DNA of 64,000 bases, taken from Saccopteryx bilineata. Taxonomy: Eukaryota > Chordata > Mammalia > Chiroptera > Emballonuridae. The DNA is taken from contig NC_089501.1 of assembly GCF_036850765.1 (NCBI RefSeq), positions 17,708,997-17,772,996 on the forward strand, in the 5' to 3' direction. The first letter of the stretch is position 1. Each line of letters starts with the position of its first letter. Under the pieces are notes generated by a model. It made no database searches. It worked only from the letters and a program-made list of their open reading frames with translations, and was not told where the DNA came from. The position numbers and the translations under genes are program-made. Shown piece by piece: positions 1 through 12,346 of this stretch.

Positions 1-172
1 ACTGGATAAAGCCCTGGAAGGCTGATGTCACAGGCTTGAAACCCTGGGCTTGCTCAATCAAAGCATATGTGAGTGAGCAAATACTACAAGTTGATGTTTC
101 CCACTCCCCAGCCCTTTCTTTCTCTCTCCCCTTTCTGTCTAAAATCAATAAATAAAATCTTTAAAAAAAAAA
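1..172 (+). mobile_element. tRNA-derived SINE (CCTGACCTG family), 5' end cut by window edge
   Basis: The element shows the body of the family (B-box-like CTTGAAACC, then a GTTGATG motif and a CT-rich stretch) and ends in AATAAAATCT and a poly-A tail. The tRNA-like head is partly outside the window. Confidence 0.8.
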
Positions 173-570
173 GGTTGGTATAAAAGAAAAGAGAGACAGA
201 AGGGGAAATACCCAAAGCAAAAGTGACTAGAATGACAGAAAGACCATTATCAGAAAAGCCATTTATTTATGAAAGGCCTCAAATGTAGAGATTTGATATT
301 ACTTCCAGATTAAGCCACACACACAAATATACAATTAGGAGATAACCTGATAATTTGAAAAGAAGAATAAGTTCATCAAAAACTTCAAACATTATGGGCT
401 CATTCTACCTCATGATGAACTATTATGCAATTTTATGTTATTTTAAATAAATTCTATAATGTATAATGTGAACTGCAAAATTATATAGCTTTCAGAGGGT
501 TTTAATTAAAACTGTTAATTAGTAAAATTAAATAATAAAGTATATCAAGCATTTTATAATCCAGCTTTGC

Positions 571-571
<1 letters not shown>
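173..571. other. Intergenic, nothing recognised
   Basis: AT-rich unique-looking sequence with no open frame or repeat that I can name. Confidence 0.5.
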
Positions 572-579
<8 letters not shown>

Positions 580-603
<24 letters not shown>

Positions 604-990
604 TTTTCCATTTTTCTGAAGCTGGAAACAGGGAGAGACAGTCAGACAGACTCCCGCATGCGCCGGACCGGGATCCACCCGGCACGCCCACCAGGGGCGA
701 CGCTCTGCCCACCAGGGGGCGATGCTCTGCCCATCCTGGGCGTCGCCATGTTGCGACCAGAGCCACTCTAGCGCCTGGGGCAGAGGCCACAGAGCCATCC
801 CCAGCGCCCAGGCCATCTTTGCTCCAATGGAGCCTTGGCTGCGGGAGGGGACGAGAGAGACAGAGAGGAAGGCGCGGCGGAGGGGTGGAGAAGCAAATGG
901 GCGCTTCTCCTGTGTGCCCTGGCTGGGAATCGAACCTGGGTCCTCCGCACGCTAGGCCGACGCTCTACCGCTGAGCCAACCGGCCAGGGC
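580..990 (-). mobile_element. Long VES-type tRNA SINE
   Basis: Read on the minus strand, the head starts GCCCTGGCCGGTTGGCTCAG with an A box and a B box (GGTTCGATTCC), continues through a GC-rich body and ends at CCTGTTTCCAGCTTCAG and a poly-A tail (poly-T at 580-607 on the plus strand). TTGTCTTC flanks it at 572-579 and 991-998 as a target-site duplication. Reading frames across it come from the SINE body and are not genes. Confidence 0.93.
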
Positions 991-1028
991 TTGTCTTCAT
1001 TTTTTAAGGATATTAAAATCTACTCCAG

Positions 1029-1232
1029 CCTGACCTGTGCTGGCGCAGTGGATATAGCGTTGACCTGGAATGATGAAGTCGCCAGTTCGGAACCCTGGGC
1101 TTACCTGGTCAATGCACATATGGGAGTTGATGCTTCCTGCTCCTCCCCCTTTCTCTCTCTCTCTTTCTCTCTCTCTCCCCTCCCCTCTCCACTCACTCTG
1201 TCACCTCTCTAAAATGAATAAATACAAAAAAA
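1029..1232 (+). mobile_element. tRNA-derived SINE (CCTGACCTG family)
   Basis: Complete copy with head CCTGACCTGTGCTGGCGCAG, a B-box region, the GGGAGTTGATGCTTCCTG motif, a CT tract and an AATGAATAAATA tail. Confidence 0.9.
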
Positions 1233-1603
1233 GTAACAATGTATAAAAAAATAAATAAATCTCCTCCAAATGAATTTGGCTTATCAGAATTGCCTTTACA
1301 TAAAACCACAGAAATATTAAAGAAATAATAGGCTTTCAATAACTGTTTCTTGAATCTGAATCCAAAATTGTAGCTTTTACTACCTAATTAAGGTGTAAAA
1401 TAATGATTGATTTTATGTCCTATCTGGTTTACTGGTCAATTCATTTAAAATGTATGTTAAAGCTGGCTATATTTTAGAATTTAGTCTAAACCTACAATAT
1501 GCTGTATTTTTATGGATGGGTGTAATCAAGAGGTCTGATTTACAACTCTGTAGTGTTTTCCCACATTGGGTAAATAAACTGTTTTATTAAAAGCCAAGCA
1601 AGG

Positions 1604-2167
1604 CCTGACCTGTGTTGGCTCAGTGGGATAAAGTATCAACCTGGATGGAACACTGAGGTTGCCAGTTTGAAACCCTGGGCTAGCTTGGTCAGTGCACAGA
1701 TGAAAGTTGATGCTTCCTGCTCCTTTCCCACCCCTCCTCTCTGAAAAAAAAATTGAATAAAGTCCTTTTTTTTTTTTCTGAAGCTGGAAACGGGGAGAGA
1801 CAGTCAGACAGACTGCCGCATGCGCCCAACCAGGATCCACGCGGCACGCCCACCAGGGGCCACGCTCTGCCCACCAGGGGGCGATGCTCTGCCCCTCCGG
1901 GGCGTCGCTCTGCTGCAACCAGAGCCACTCTAGCGCCTGGGGCAGAGGCCAAGGAGCCATCCCCAGCGCCCGGGCTATCTTTGCTCCAATAGAGCCTTGG
2001 CTGCGGGAGGGGAAGAGAGAGACAGAGAGGAAGGAGGGGGGGGTGGAGAAGCAAATGGGCGCTTCTCCTATGTGCCCTGACTGGGAATCGAACCCGGGTC
2101 CCCCGCACACCAGGCCGACGCTCTACCGCTGAGCCAACCCGCCAGGGCCTAAAGTCTTAAAAAAAAA
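1604..2167 (+). mobile_element. CCTGACCTG-family SINE split by a nested SINE
   Basis: The left part is 1604-1764 and the tail resumes at about 2150-2167. AAGCCAAGCAAG flanks the whole unit at 1591-1602 and 2168-2179 as a target-site duplication, which shows the two parts were one insertion. The interrupting element is listed separately. Confidence 0.9.
1765..2149 (-). mobile_element. VES-type SINE nested in an older SINE
   Basis: The GCCCTGGC head lies at the right end and poly-T at the left. TAAAGTC at 1758-1764 and 2150-2156 is its target-site duplication, placed inside the tail of the CCTGACCTG-family SINE. This orders the two insertions in time. Confidence 0.93.
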
Positions 2168-2672
2168 AAGCCAAGCAAGTTATTAAAACTTTTCATAGAA
2201 TTTCATGAAACAAGAATTACATCACTAAGCTCTATCCATTGACTCTATGAATGCTTTAAAATAAAATAAAAAAACTCTATTACCTATAATAATCATAGGT
2301 TGATTTATATCACTTTCTACATTTTAATATTTAAAATCCATTAGTATTTTATTCAAGAATGTAAATTAACTACTAAAATTTCTGAAGGGAGAGTGGGTTA
2401 CTGGAATGAATTCCACTTAATACCACATGAATCTCCAATAGACTTAAAAATCACCCGAACCTTTCAAATATATCAAATCTGATCTTTTACTGGGATTTTA
2501 TAAAACAGAATTGTGTCAGGAGAATATCAAATATATTTCTGCCACTTGCAAGATCAGAGGTCAAGTAATGACATCCTGCCTACCAGTATTTCAATAAGAG
2601 TGATCCAGGGCCAGGAACATGGCAGACATGCAGGGTGTAGGGTGGGCTGGGGAAGGTTCATGTGAAATACAG

Positions 2673-2831
2673 CCTGACCTGTGGTGATGCAGTGGATGGA
2701 GCGTTGAGCTGGAATGTTGAGGTCACCAGTTCAAAAACCCTGGCTTGCCCAGTCAAGGCACATATGAGAAGCAACTCCTATGAGTTGATGCTTCTCTCCC
2801 ACCCCCTTTCTCTCTCTCCTCTCTAAAAAAC
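2673..2831 (+). mobile_element. tRNA-derived SINE (CCTGACCTG family)
   Basis: Head CCTGACCTGTGGTGATGCAG, CT-rich tract and a short A tail. GTGAAATA at 2662-2669 and 2834-2841 marks the target-site duplication. Confidence 0.9.
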
Positions 2832-2841
2832 CAGTGAAATA

Positions 2842-3908
2842 GAAATATAAAGGAAACCCCACAGAATATGACTAAATTTGAACTTTACATAATATCATAA
2901 ATTTGAACTTCAAGCTATGTATGAATTCAGTATTATGAAGTATTAAGAACACATGCTAATTTTAAAGTAAAAGCATTTAAAGTATCTATGTTTTATTTTA
3001 GGGGTAAATTCATAACTTCTTGAGATGGGGGTCATTCAAGTGTAAAATTCTTAAAATATTCTTGTGTTCTTAATGCCTTCTAATTTTTCTGGTATATCCT
3101 TTCAACACATGGCTTTTACTTTCACCACTTACCCTCAGGAATCCAGAAGCTAATTCCATTTTCTAAGGTACTAACTTGCACTGCCTAAACAGTGCATAGT
3201 TTTCCTGTTTTATGATGTCTGTAATTTACTTTTAAGACCATCAACAATGATACCATACTATAAATTTGTGGGATGTTTTATAGAAGTTACACAGAGAGTC
3301 TGGGTACTTAAGAATTCATGGTTTAGGGACAGACAGCAAATGTACAGGAGAAGGACCACCTCAGAGACGACTACAAGTGCTTCTGTATCCATGTCTGTGA
3401 AACACACCAGACATTTGCTAATTAGCATCCTGAATGTCCGATATGAATTTTCACTGGTCACATTAGTGCTTTACTGATCAATAGGATTAATGTTAGAAAT
3501 AGGCTCTCCTTGGTGTAATTAGTAATGTTCAACATATGCAAATTCAAAAACTAGTGACTTGACCCAAAAATGGTCCTGTCCAGTCATTGGTTTGGAGGAT
3601 ATCTGGTGGCTGAGTCAACAATATGAATGTTGTATCTGGACTATCATCACTTTTGCCTCAAAGGAACTTTTTATGTAAGGTAGAGGTCTCTGTGCCTAAA
3701 AAGAACAGAGAGTTGGGACTTTATAGAGAATACAAAGCAAGTTTTAAGGAATGTTTAGTGACCGCTTTCTAATAAGTGCTTATTAAATCATTATCTAAAT
3801 GTGAAATCAAAATTGTTCTAAGGTTTGTTTTATTTTAAGCTGGTACTTATGTCATGGGAGACTAGCCTTAATACACCTCAGTCTTTTGTGATGGCCACTA
3901 ATAATGTC
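2842..3908. other. Intergenic, nothing recognised
   Basis: AT-rich sequence. Open frames at 3247-3477 and 3258-3461 are short, overlap on opposite strands and show no family features, so I do not call them genes. Confidence 0.5.
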
Positions 3909-3915
3909 CAAAAGA

Positions 3916-4302
3916 GCCTAGCCAGTGGTGGCACAGTGTATAGAGCGTTGACTTGGAAAGCTGAGGTCCTAGGTTTGAAACCCCAAGGTCGCCAGTTTGA
4001 GCATGGGCTCATCCAGCATGAATGCGGGCTCACCAGCTTGAGGACAAAGTCACTGACTTGGGCCCAAAAGTTGTTGGCTTGAAGCCCATGGTAGCTGACT
4101 TGAGCTCAAGGTTACTGGATTGAGCAAGGGTCACTGGGTCAGCTGGAGCTTCCTGGTCAAGGCATATATAAGAGTCAATCAATGAACAATTAAAGTACCA
4201 CAACTACAAGTTGATGCTTCTCAGTTGATGCTTCTCAGTTGATGCTTCTTATCACTCTCCCTTCCTGTCTCTCTCTCTCTGTCTTGCTAAAATATACATG
4301 CT
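3916..4302 (+). mobile_element. Long tRNA-derived SINE (GCCTGACCAGG family), diverged
   Basis: The head GCCTAGCCAGTGGTGGCACAG is followed by the repeated CACCAGCTTG/CACTGACTTG body typical of this family and a CT-rich end. It carries three tandem copies of AGTTGATGCTTCT near 4209-4250. CAAAAGA at 3909-3915 and 4303-4309 is the target-site duplication. Confidence 0.85.
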
Positions 4303-4309
4303 CAAAAGA

Positions 4310-6966
4310 ATATAAAAGTTGTACACAACCAAATTAGCTTAGGTCAGCCAGTTCAAAAACCTCTTGTTTTATTTCTGTTTATTCCCATAAAAAATTTATA
4401 TCTCCAGTCTTAAAGCTCCTTTTGTGAGTCACAACAGTAAACTAATTTTTAATTTTTCTTTACCATTTCCAAGGATATACTTCATTTCTGTTTTTGCCTC
4501 TTAAAGACTCCACTGTCTTAATCTGAAGGTGAAACTGTCATGGTGGGAAAATCTAGCTTCCACAGGGAACAAGTAGGGAGATGGTTTTGGATTAAAAGAG
4601 CTTTGGATGTCCTTAAAGCTATACTGTATTTCATTGGGTGATAATATACTGACTTCATGTTGGGCTGACCCTGAACTCTAGTGTTTTGTGACCACATGAA
4701 TTTCCAATAGTTGAAAAAGCACCTAAGCCTTTCAAACATATTAAGTTTGCTACAACAGTTTTGGACCTTCTTTTTATATCATAACCACCTGAACACTAAA
4801 GTAATACTCATTTCCAGTAGTAAATAAATAATTAATTTTCAAAACTGTAAGCTTTCTTAAAAGTCTAGTGGTTCTTTTTTTTTTTTTTTTTTTTTTAGTG
4901 GTTCTTTTTTTAATTTTGTTATTCTTAGAACTATGATGGCTGTAATACTTTTATTACTATAGGATTTATAATTACTATGATGCATAATTTCTTAGAGATA
5001 ATTTTGTCTTCAGGCTATCCTAAATGAAAACCCTATTAAATTTGATGGTGTCCATAAAGGACATGTACTGTATAAAGCTGTCCACAGGTACCCTTCCCTG
5101 TGTACCAAAGCAGACTTTGACATATAACAGCAAGCCATTTTAATGACTTTGGTAAGTGGTGCTATAACTAAACATATAAATATTTCGTTGGGGAATTTTT
5201 ATCTCTCCTGACTTCTGAAGCAATGCAAAGTCTTTTTCTTTGGCATCAATCCAACAAGCATATAAATAATTGTGTTTATATATTTGCTATTATAACTATG
5301 TTTGTTCATGTTCTTAATTGTTTGCAAGCATTCTGCCCATAAAGGAATCACTTGCATTTATAAAATGTTTCTTGTGTTTTCCAAATTTCCATTATCTAAT
5401 ACAATGTGAAACACAAAATGATGATGAGTGACAATGCTGACAAGATAACTACTTTGCTGAATAAATTTTAATTAATTTTCACTTTATTTGTCTTAAAATA
5501 TATTTCTTTATTTTAAGCTGATATTCAGCTAACTTAAATTGTTAAAGCCAACAGCTGTCAGTCTGTACACATGCCTTATTGTCTCTCTTATATAATTAAA
5601 ACTAATAAATGCAAAATATATATTATTATTATTTTTGCTTCTGGCATTTTTTTAAGTGGGCAGACCATTAATAGGATGTTTAAAAATAGCAATTCCCTGT
5701 GGAATAATAGAGAACATGTTCCTTTAAAAAAACAAACCCATAAAACCAAACTAGTATTATTTTTCCTACCATTATTTGCCTGGTTTTTTTTTAATTCAAC
5801 TTAAATAAAACAAACAAACCCCTCAAAGCCCAAAGTTAAATAAAGTACTGCTTTTGTCTCCAACAGATAACTAAAAAAATTCTCACTAGTATAGTTCCTA
5901 AGACATAATAAGTACTTGCTGAATTAATAAATGTAAATATTCACAAATGATTGTAAAAATTAATCAAGCTTAAAAAAAAGGTGAAATTTTAAAAAGGGAA
6001 AGTATTAAATGATTTACCAGTTACTATGATGTTCATTTTCACTCTGTACAGAAGGTGGAGCCAAAGACATATGTATCCACTGGCTGTAATTCTTTTCTAT
6101 TAAACAAAACAAAACAAAAATTCTTCCCTTGACAAAAACTTCTTTTGTGTGTAGCCTCACAGTAAGATTCACTTGGAGAAAGGTGTGGGCTATAGAATGA
6201 GTTCAGATTTTACTTAGTTTGAGACAAATTTTGATCCTTAAATCTCTCTCAAAGAGAATAGAATACTAAATGAATGGAAAACAAGTTTCAGTTAAGTGAA
6301 TAGTTCAGAGTTACAAAGTGTCAGACCCCAGAAATAAATCTGTTGAAAAAGACTTCTAGCACTAGTCAGTATATTGATGGGAAATCACTTCTCTAAAGGA
6401 AATGTGGTTGAGCAACAATCTGTCTGGTTTTACCAATATGGGTAGAGTATCTCTAAATCTGCATACTGTTGAGTCCTAATTAACATTTCTCTTTTCTTAC
6501 TGTATAATACTAGATAGGTAAAATGGAAACTTGGTGCATAGAAAGGCTTATACTCATGCTGATGAAAGGCAATCCATAAGACAATGTAATTTTATTCAAT
6601 TACAATAATTTTGGATCCTCCCAGTTGTAGATAATCCTTCTATTCTATACCACCTTTGGCCTTCCCCAGAGCTACTGCCAACTTTTCAACTCCGCTTGAC
6701 TTGCTTTTACTTCAGTCAGCTAACCCCACCCTTCTTTATCTGAGATGTGGCCTTTACCCTAGGTTCCTAATGCCCATACTCTACACCTCAAAAGATTTTT
6801 TTTTCTCCTTTATGGTCTGCATTCACTTTTGTTTTAAAGAAATAATTACCATTTTTATTTTCAAAATTAAGACTCCTCTCAGTGTCCCAGTGATATTTTC
6901 CTTACAAACAAGCCAATTTGTCGCTATCTTAAACACCTTTTCCTTTTCCACAGTCTACCTTGCCTC
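4310..6966. other. Intergenic, nothing recognised
   Basis: AT-rich, with a T-run at 4877-4896. No gene, RNA gene or nameable repeat is visible; some ancient repeat relics may be present. Confidence 0.45.
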
Positions 6967-6967
6967 T

Positions 6968-7313
6968 TTTTTTTTTTTAGCGAGAAAGCGAAAGCAAGAG
7001 AGGGACAGACAGACAGGAAGAGAGAGAGAGATCAGAAGCATCAACTCATCATTAAGGTACCTTAGTTGTTCATTGATTGCTTTATCATACATAACTTAAC
7101 AGGGGGGTGAGGGGTGTGTGTGCTCCAGCTGAGCCAGTGACCACTTGCTCAAGCCAGGAATCTTGGGCTCAAGCCAGTGACCTTGGGCTTCAAGCCAGTG
7201 ACCATGGGGTCATGTCTATGATCCCACGCTCAAGTCAGCAACCTTGGGATTTCAAACCTGGGTGTCCTATACATCCCAGGTTGACTCTCTAATGCATCAT
7301 CGCCTGGTCAGGC
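6968..7313 (-). mobile_element. Long tRNA-derived SINE (GCCTGACCAGG family)
   Basis: On the minus strand the head starts GCCTGACCAGGCGATGATGC, followed by the AAGGTTGCTGACTTGAGC-type body repeats and an end with CTGTCTGTCTGTCC and CT tracts. Poly-T at 6967-6978 is its tail. Confidence 0.88.
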
Positions 7314-7806
7314 TTCTTTTTTTTTTCATTCTTTTTCTTTGCATTAAATGAGGAAATCCATTTAAGCTGTGTGTATGCTGTTTCTTTGACATACTGCTTC
7401 AGCATATCTCTCAGTAATCTCATCTGTACCTGTGGTTGCAAATAGCAATTCTATGAGTATAATACCAAATCTTATAACAATTTTAACTTAACCTTCAGTC
7501 CCTGTTTTAAGTTCCCAGTCAGATATATCTTTACCTAGCCATTTCAGTTCTTCATACCAAAATATTACAAATTGAAATCATTGAATACTTTCTGTCAATC
7601 AGTTCCTCCTCTGGACTTCTTTCTCTGTGTTAATAATTTTTTCCTAATCAAAATCCAAAATCAGTTTCCACACCTTGTGCCCTTCCTCACTCAATCTGTC
7701 ATCAGGTCCTGATCATTTTACCTTCTTTTCCTTTCTCACTCTTAGTATCCCAGCTCTGATTCTTAAAACAAACTCCTCTACCATGTTACTGTAAGAAACA
7801 TCCAAA
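7314..7806. other. Intergenic, nothing recognised
   Basis: Pyrimidine-biased sequence with no feature I can name. Confidence 0.45.
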
Positions 7807-7822
7807 CAAGTAAAGTATTTTT

Positions 7823-8216
7823 TTCTTTTGTGTGTGTGTGTGTGTGTGTGTGTTTTTCTGAAGCTGGAAATGAGGAGGCAGTCAGACAGACTCCTGCATG
7901 CGCCCTACCGGGATCCACCCAGCATGCCCACTAGGGGGCGATGCTCTGCCCATCTGGGGCGTCGCTCTGTCGCAATCAGAGCCATTCTAGCGCCTGAGGC
8001 AGAGGCCATAGAGCCATCCTCAGCGCCCAGGCCAACTTTGCTCCAATGGAGCCTGGAGCCTTGGCTGCGAGAGGGGAAGAGAGAGACAGAAAGGAAGGGG
8101 AGGGGGAGGGGTGGAGAAGCAGATGGGCGCTTCTCCTGTGTGCCCTGGCTGGGAATCGAACTCTGGACTCCTGCACGCCAGGCCAATGCTCTACCACTGA
8201 GCCAACCGGCCAGGGC
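7823..8216 (-). mobile_element. VES-type SINE with a TG microsatellite in its tail
   Basis: Minus-strand head GCCCTGGCCGGTTGGCTCAG at the right end. A perfect 16-bp target-site duplication, CAAGTAAAGTATTTTT, lies at 7807-7822 and 8217-8232. The tail has become a (TG)n run at 7829-7853. Confidence 0.95.
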
Positions 8217-8308
8217 CAAGTAAAGTATTTTTATGAGTTCATCTGAGTCAAAGTGAAGACATATCCCAGGGAGCAAGATCTCAAATGCTCCAGAGAATAC
8301 TAGTTTTC

Positions 8309-8374
8309 TTTTTTTTTTTTTAAGTTTTCTTCATACATTTTCCCCCCCAATTCTTTAGTGAGAAAGGAAGGAAC

Positions 8375-8416
<42 letters not shown>

Positions 8417-8516
8417 AACATCAATCTGTTCCTGTATGTATCCTGACCGGGAATTGAACCAAACACCTCTGTATTTTGGCACAATGCTCCAACCAACTGA
8501 GCTACCTAGCCAGGGC
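8309..8516 (-). mobile_element. tRNA-derived SINE, older subfamily
   Basis: The minus strand starts GCCCTGGCTAGGTAGCTCAG, a tRNA-like A box, with a B-box-like GGTTCAATTCC. A (GA)n run at about 8379-8412 and poly-T at 8310-8321 form the tail side. Confidence 0.8.
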
Positions 8517-8722
8517 CTTTAATTTTTTTTATTACAGTTTGCATTCAATATTATTTTGTATTAGGTTCAGGTGTACAGCATGGTCATATACTTTACAAAG
8601 TGTTCCCTCCAATATTTCAAGTACCCACCTGGCACTATACATAGTTATTATAATATTATTGACTATATTCCATATGCAGTACTTTACATCCCTGTGATTA
8701 TTTTCTAACTTTCAACTAGTAC
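8517..8722 (-). mobile_element. L1 3' end fragment
   Basis: The motifs GGTTCAGGTGTACAGCAT, ACCTGGCACTATACATAG and TTATTGACTATATTCC are those of the antisense 3' untranslated end of mammalian L1 elements. No coding part remains. Confidence 0.75.
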
Positions 8723-8725
8723 TTC

Positions 8726-8916
8726 TTTTTTTAAGATTTTATTTGTTGATTTTTACAGAAAGGGGAGAAGAACGAGAAATATCAACTCACAGTTGCTTCA
8801 CTAGCTGTTCATTGATTGCTTGTCGTAGGACCCGGCAAGTCCAGGGTTTTGATCTGATGAGTGGCCTCAGCATTCCTGCTAGAAGCTCTGTCCACTACAC
8901 AGTCATACGCCACACC
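8726..8916 (-). mobile_element. Diverged tRNA-derived SINE
   Basis: Poly-T and AAGATTTTATT at the left, GTTGATATTTCTCG and GGACAGAGC-type head motifs on the minus strand. It is more decayed than the neighbouring SINEs. Confidence 0.65.
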
Positions 8917-11900
8917 CAACTTGTACTTTTCAATCCTTTTACCTTTTTCACCCAGTCCTTCAACCCTGTAATAGTTCTGTAATTTCTTTTACACATTTGA
9001 AATTAAGGAAAAGACATGAGGCACATTACATTAAGGTGGGAGATAGGAAGATGAGGACTGGATTACAGGGTAGGTAAGACTATTTGCTCTTTTGAGGGTA
9101 ATTACATTTTAGAAGGAGGAGTCTGAAAGGGTGATTAAAGAGGCATTTCATAGGTGTGTTAACCTACAGGCACAGAAACAATGAACAGGGCTTAAGAAAA
9201 AGATCTTTTACTAGAGTTACATGCCTGCTCAGTTAGGACTTTATGATTTATTACAGCACCCCTTTTTTGTTCACAACCATGAAAATATTCTTCGTAATAA
9301 TCTCTGATCTATAGTCTCCAGATATTTTTGAATGTTTATGCTACTCATGGAAGTGAGAGTCATCCACCAGAGTTTGTGAGAGATTGGCATTTAGAATCCT
9401 TAAACTTAATCCATTCATCTCTTACAATTCCAGAAGTTGATATTTTGAAGCAAAGGTAAAAATCCAAAGAAGGTAGCTGTTTCTGAGAATAAGAAATACT
9501 TCTCACTATTCTGAAAAAGAACCTACTCTCCACTGTGACAGTAATGTGCGTTTCACAAGGTACGGAGCAACATGAATAAAAGAGTCTAAGGGCTGACTCA
9601 TTGTGGGGATAAAAAAAAAAAGTGCAGATGGTGAACTGCAATCGACTGTCTTATAAGCCTCTTGAGCAGTGTTGCTTGACTAGCAAATCAGGCTGCATCC
9701 ATTTTTCCTGCATAGACAGTCCTTGCAATTGGAGAAGATATAATTCGGGGAAATCAGTGTTGATATTAATGAAATGGCATTGGCATTTCTGAGAATATGA
9801 TGAAAACATTTATCCCACAATTTTTGCAAAACATTCCAATGGAGACAAGCTTGCAAGGTTAGATAAGTGGAATTTGTTATTTTTTATTGGTCAAAATATA
9901 ACTCACCAGCACTACTGGAGTGTGAAGTATAATCAAACTTACTTACATTTGGAGAAGCCGCTAGGAGTCCACGAGAGGAAACTGTGTTGTTAGTGTTTCA
10001 ACCGAGAGGTCATGCACAGTAACCCAGCTTCCCTACAGCATTATTACTCAAATGATCACATTTTGGAGCCATTATTCCAAAAGAAGAGACGATCAGAACT
10101 TTTATGAAAGATCATGGGAAAATCATTTTAAAAATAGAAGATATAATATACTGCATATGCTAAGAGAATTATTTAATTAGTGGCTCTTGCTATGACTAAT
10201 TCCTTTGACTTAGAAGATGGTTCAAGTGATATCTATGAGAAACTTAATTTGGTATAAAGAAATTCCTAGGTTCTATTTCCAATTTGTAACATAAGCAATA
10301 GACTAAAGAGAAAGATAGCAAAATATTTAGACATCAAAGCCCTTTTGTAAGCTTAATAAAACATAATTGGGAATAAACACAATTGTTTTTGCATTAATAA
10401 CCGTGTAATAAAATAGTCAATCACAACTTTTTTCATGCAACTAATTCTGAATTTACATATTAGGAAACCTTTATAATACAATGGCTAATTTCAGTAAGAA
10501 TTGCACTTGAATAACTTTACAAAAGTAAGCCAAATAATTATGTAAATTAAATGAAGTACAGACTTATTTTTTTTAAAAAAAGAGAAGATGGAAGTGCATT
10601 TACTTATAATAAGAATAAATCATATTTTCATGATGTGTTTTGAGTTAAATAAAATAATTTTTAGTTAGGACAAAACAATAGACTCCTTTGAAGGAAAACA
10701 ATATAAATACAAGACCAAAATAATATTTATGGGTTACTGAACTTGAAGACTTGAAAGTCAGATTACAATGTCTTTTTTCTCCTTCTCTATTTAAAGAAAA
10801 AATAATCTTGAAAATAGTGTAGCCAACAAATGAGAGAGCAAAATCATGTCTTAAACCTGTAACATTTCAAAAGGTGTTTTTATTAATCATTTTAGTGAAA
10901 GTATATTTCGAGAACGGCATCTAACAGAACATATTTGCCCTCCTTCTTTTTTCTGATATTTGTATTAGCAAGAAAAAGGTAAGGAATATTAAGCCTGTAT
11001 CAATTTGCTTTCTTTCCAAAGAATAATGGCCAAGAGATTTCCCTGTCCATCCCTGGGAGCCTCGCAGAAGCCTTGGAGGAGGAGAAGTGTCTTACCACTT
11101 GCCACTGGTATGGCATCTGGAGAGGGGCTGCCCACTCTAAGCCAGAAGCCACATGACTCAGGCTATTCTACACCCTAACACAGGGTGCTGAACAGGAAAA
11201 GGCACAGATATGGTGGACAGGCACATAAAAGGATATATGCTCAGCTCCACTGTCACTGGGCAGAAAACTCTGCAGCAAGCTTTAGAGGAGATGATCTCAA
11301 GGAGCTTTAATGGTTTGGGGATCCATTAAGGCCAATTTATCACATCAGTATTTCATAAAAACTACCCTGACATTTCACTACAAAACAGATTGAGTTTCTA
11401 GTACATTGGCATGAATGGGAGGAGGGGTAAAATATGATAAATTTTCATTCCTTGGAGATCTGATAAGAGATATATCAGAATTTCATAGTCAAAATGTGTT
11501 ATACATATAAATATAGTTTTGCTAAACTGAAGAAAAGAGTAAACATTCAAAGCAGTCAAGGGGTTGGAAGGTGTATTTGGGATGGACATACCACCACATC
11601 TGTCCATTTTTGAAATCTCTCTCCTCTCTCCCATCTCAGCCATTTCCTTTGTTAATTGTCCCTACTTAAAAGAAAAGGAAATAGCTCATCAGATAACTGA
11701 CAACTACGTTTAACTTCGTACACCTTGGCCAACATGAAACAAATCTGCACTGCCTTTACTCTTTTTCACCATTTTTACTTACTGTAACATGTATATTTTA
11801 CTTTAGAAAAGTCTGTAGTAGTATAAAATATACAACTAGGTATTATCTCAGGACCTCTGGTGGAACCAGCACTAACCAAAACCAGTCATTGTTATCTGTA

Positions 11901-12039
11901 AAGAGGAACTACAAGTCGTAGCATTCAAGTCTCTTAATGCTGTCATTTCTCTCATCAGCAAATTTAAACCACAGCTTTATCTCTCGACCTCGCTGTTCCT
12001 CCTTGCTTCTTCATCAACACCCGTCCACGATCCCCGGCC
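8917..12039. other. GJA1 upstream flank without recognisable genes
   Basis: About 3.1 kb that is notably free of SINEs compared with the first 9 kb. Regulatory elements may be present, but I can only name the promoter motifs near 12.1 kb. Open frames here are short and featureless. Confidence 0.5.
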
Positions 12040-12150
12040 TGCTCCCTACCCTTCTCCCCGCCTTTCCTCTGCCCCTCCCCTCTCCCCTAGCCCCTCCTCC
12101 TCGTTGAGTCAGTGGCTTGAAACTTTTAAAAGCTCTGTGTTCCAAGTTAG
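12040..12150 (+). promoter_or_regulatory. GJA1: GJA1 proximal promoter
   Basis: A CT-rich stretch with several CCCCTCCC-type Sp1/KLF-like boxes (about 12050-12100) is followed by a consensus AP-1 site TGAGTCA at 12105-12111 and a TATA-like TTTTAAAA at 12124-12131. The arrangement and flanking sequence match what I recall of the mammalian GJA1 promoter, where AP-1 and Sp1 sites drive basal and inducible expression. Transcription would begin about 25-30 bases after the TATA-like box. Motifs are seen directly; their use is inferred from the family. Confidence 0.8.
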
Positions 12151-12154
12151 AAAA

Positions 12155-12346
12155 AAGCTTTTTACGAGGTACCAGCACTTTTCTTTCATTAGGGGGAAGG
12201 AGTGAGGAAAGTACCAAGCAGCAGCAGACTTTTAAAACTTTAAATATAGACAGGTCTGAGTGCCTGAACTGACTTTTTCTTTTTACTTCATCCTCCAAGG
12301 AGTTGAATCAGTTGGCGTGCCTACTTCACTTCTTTTAAGAGAAAGA
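12155..12346 (+). other. GJA1: GJA1 exon 1 (5' untranslated), start approximate
   Basis: This segment resembles the GJA1 leader of other mammals (for example the stretches around CAGGTCTGAGTGCCTGAAC and CTTCATCCTCCAAGGAGTT). It ends at a GTAAGT splice donor whose GT is at 12347-12348. It contains no ATG, so translation starts in exon 2. The 5' end is a guess from the TATA-like box; the 3' end is set by the donor. The leader of this gene is reported to support internal ribosome entry in other mammals, which I cannot test here. Confidence 0.82.

Noticed and set aside
502..974. Open frames of 60-135 codons on both strands
   Set aside because: They lie in the GC-rich body of a VES-type SINE. The same peptides recur in the other copies (1.8, 7.9, 23.5, 34.9 and 38.3 kb).
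900..990. tRNA-like A and B boxes
   Set aside because: These belong to SINE heads. The downstream part of a tRNA fold is missing and a SINE body with poly-A follows, so no tRNA gene is called here or at the other copies.
12014..12298. 94-codon minus-strand frame over the GJA1 promoter and exon 1
   Set aside because: It is antisense to the CT-rich promoter, has no family features and is explained by base composition.
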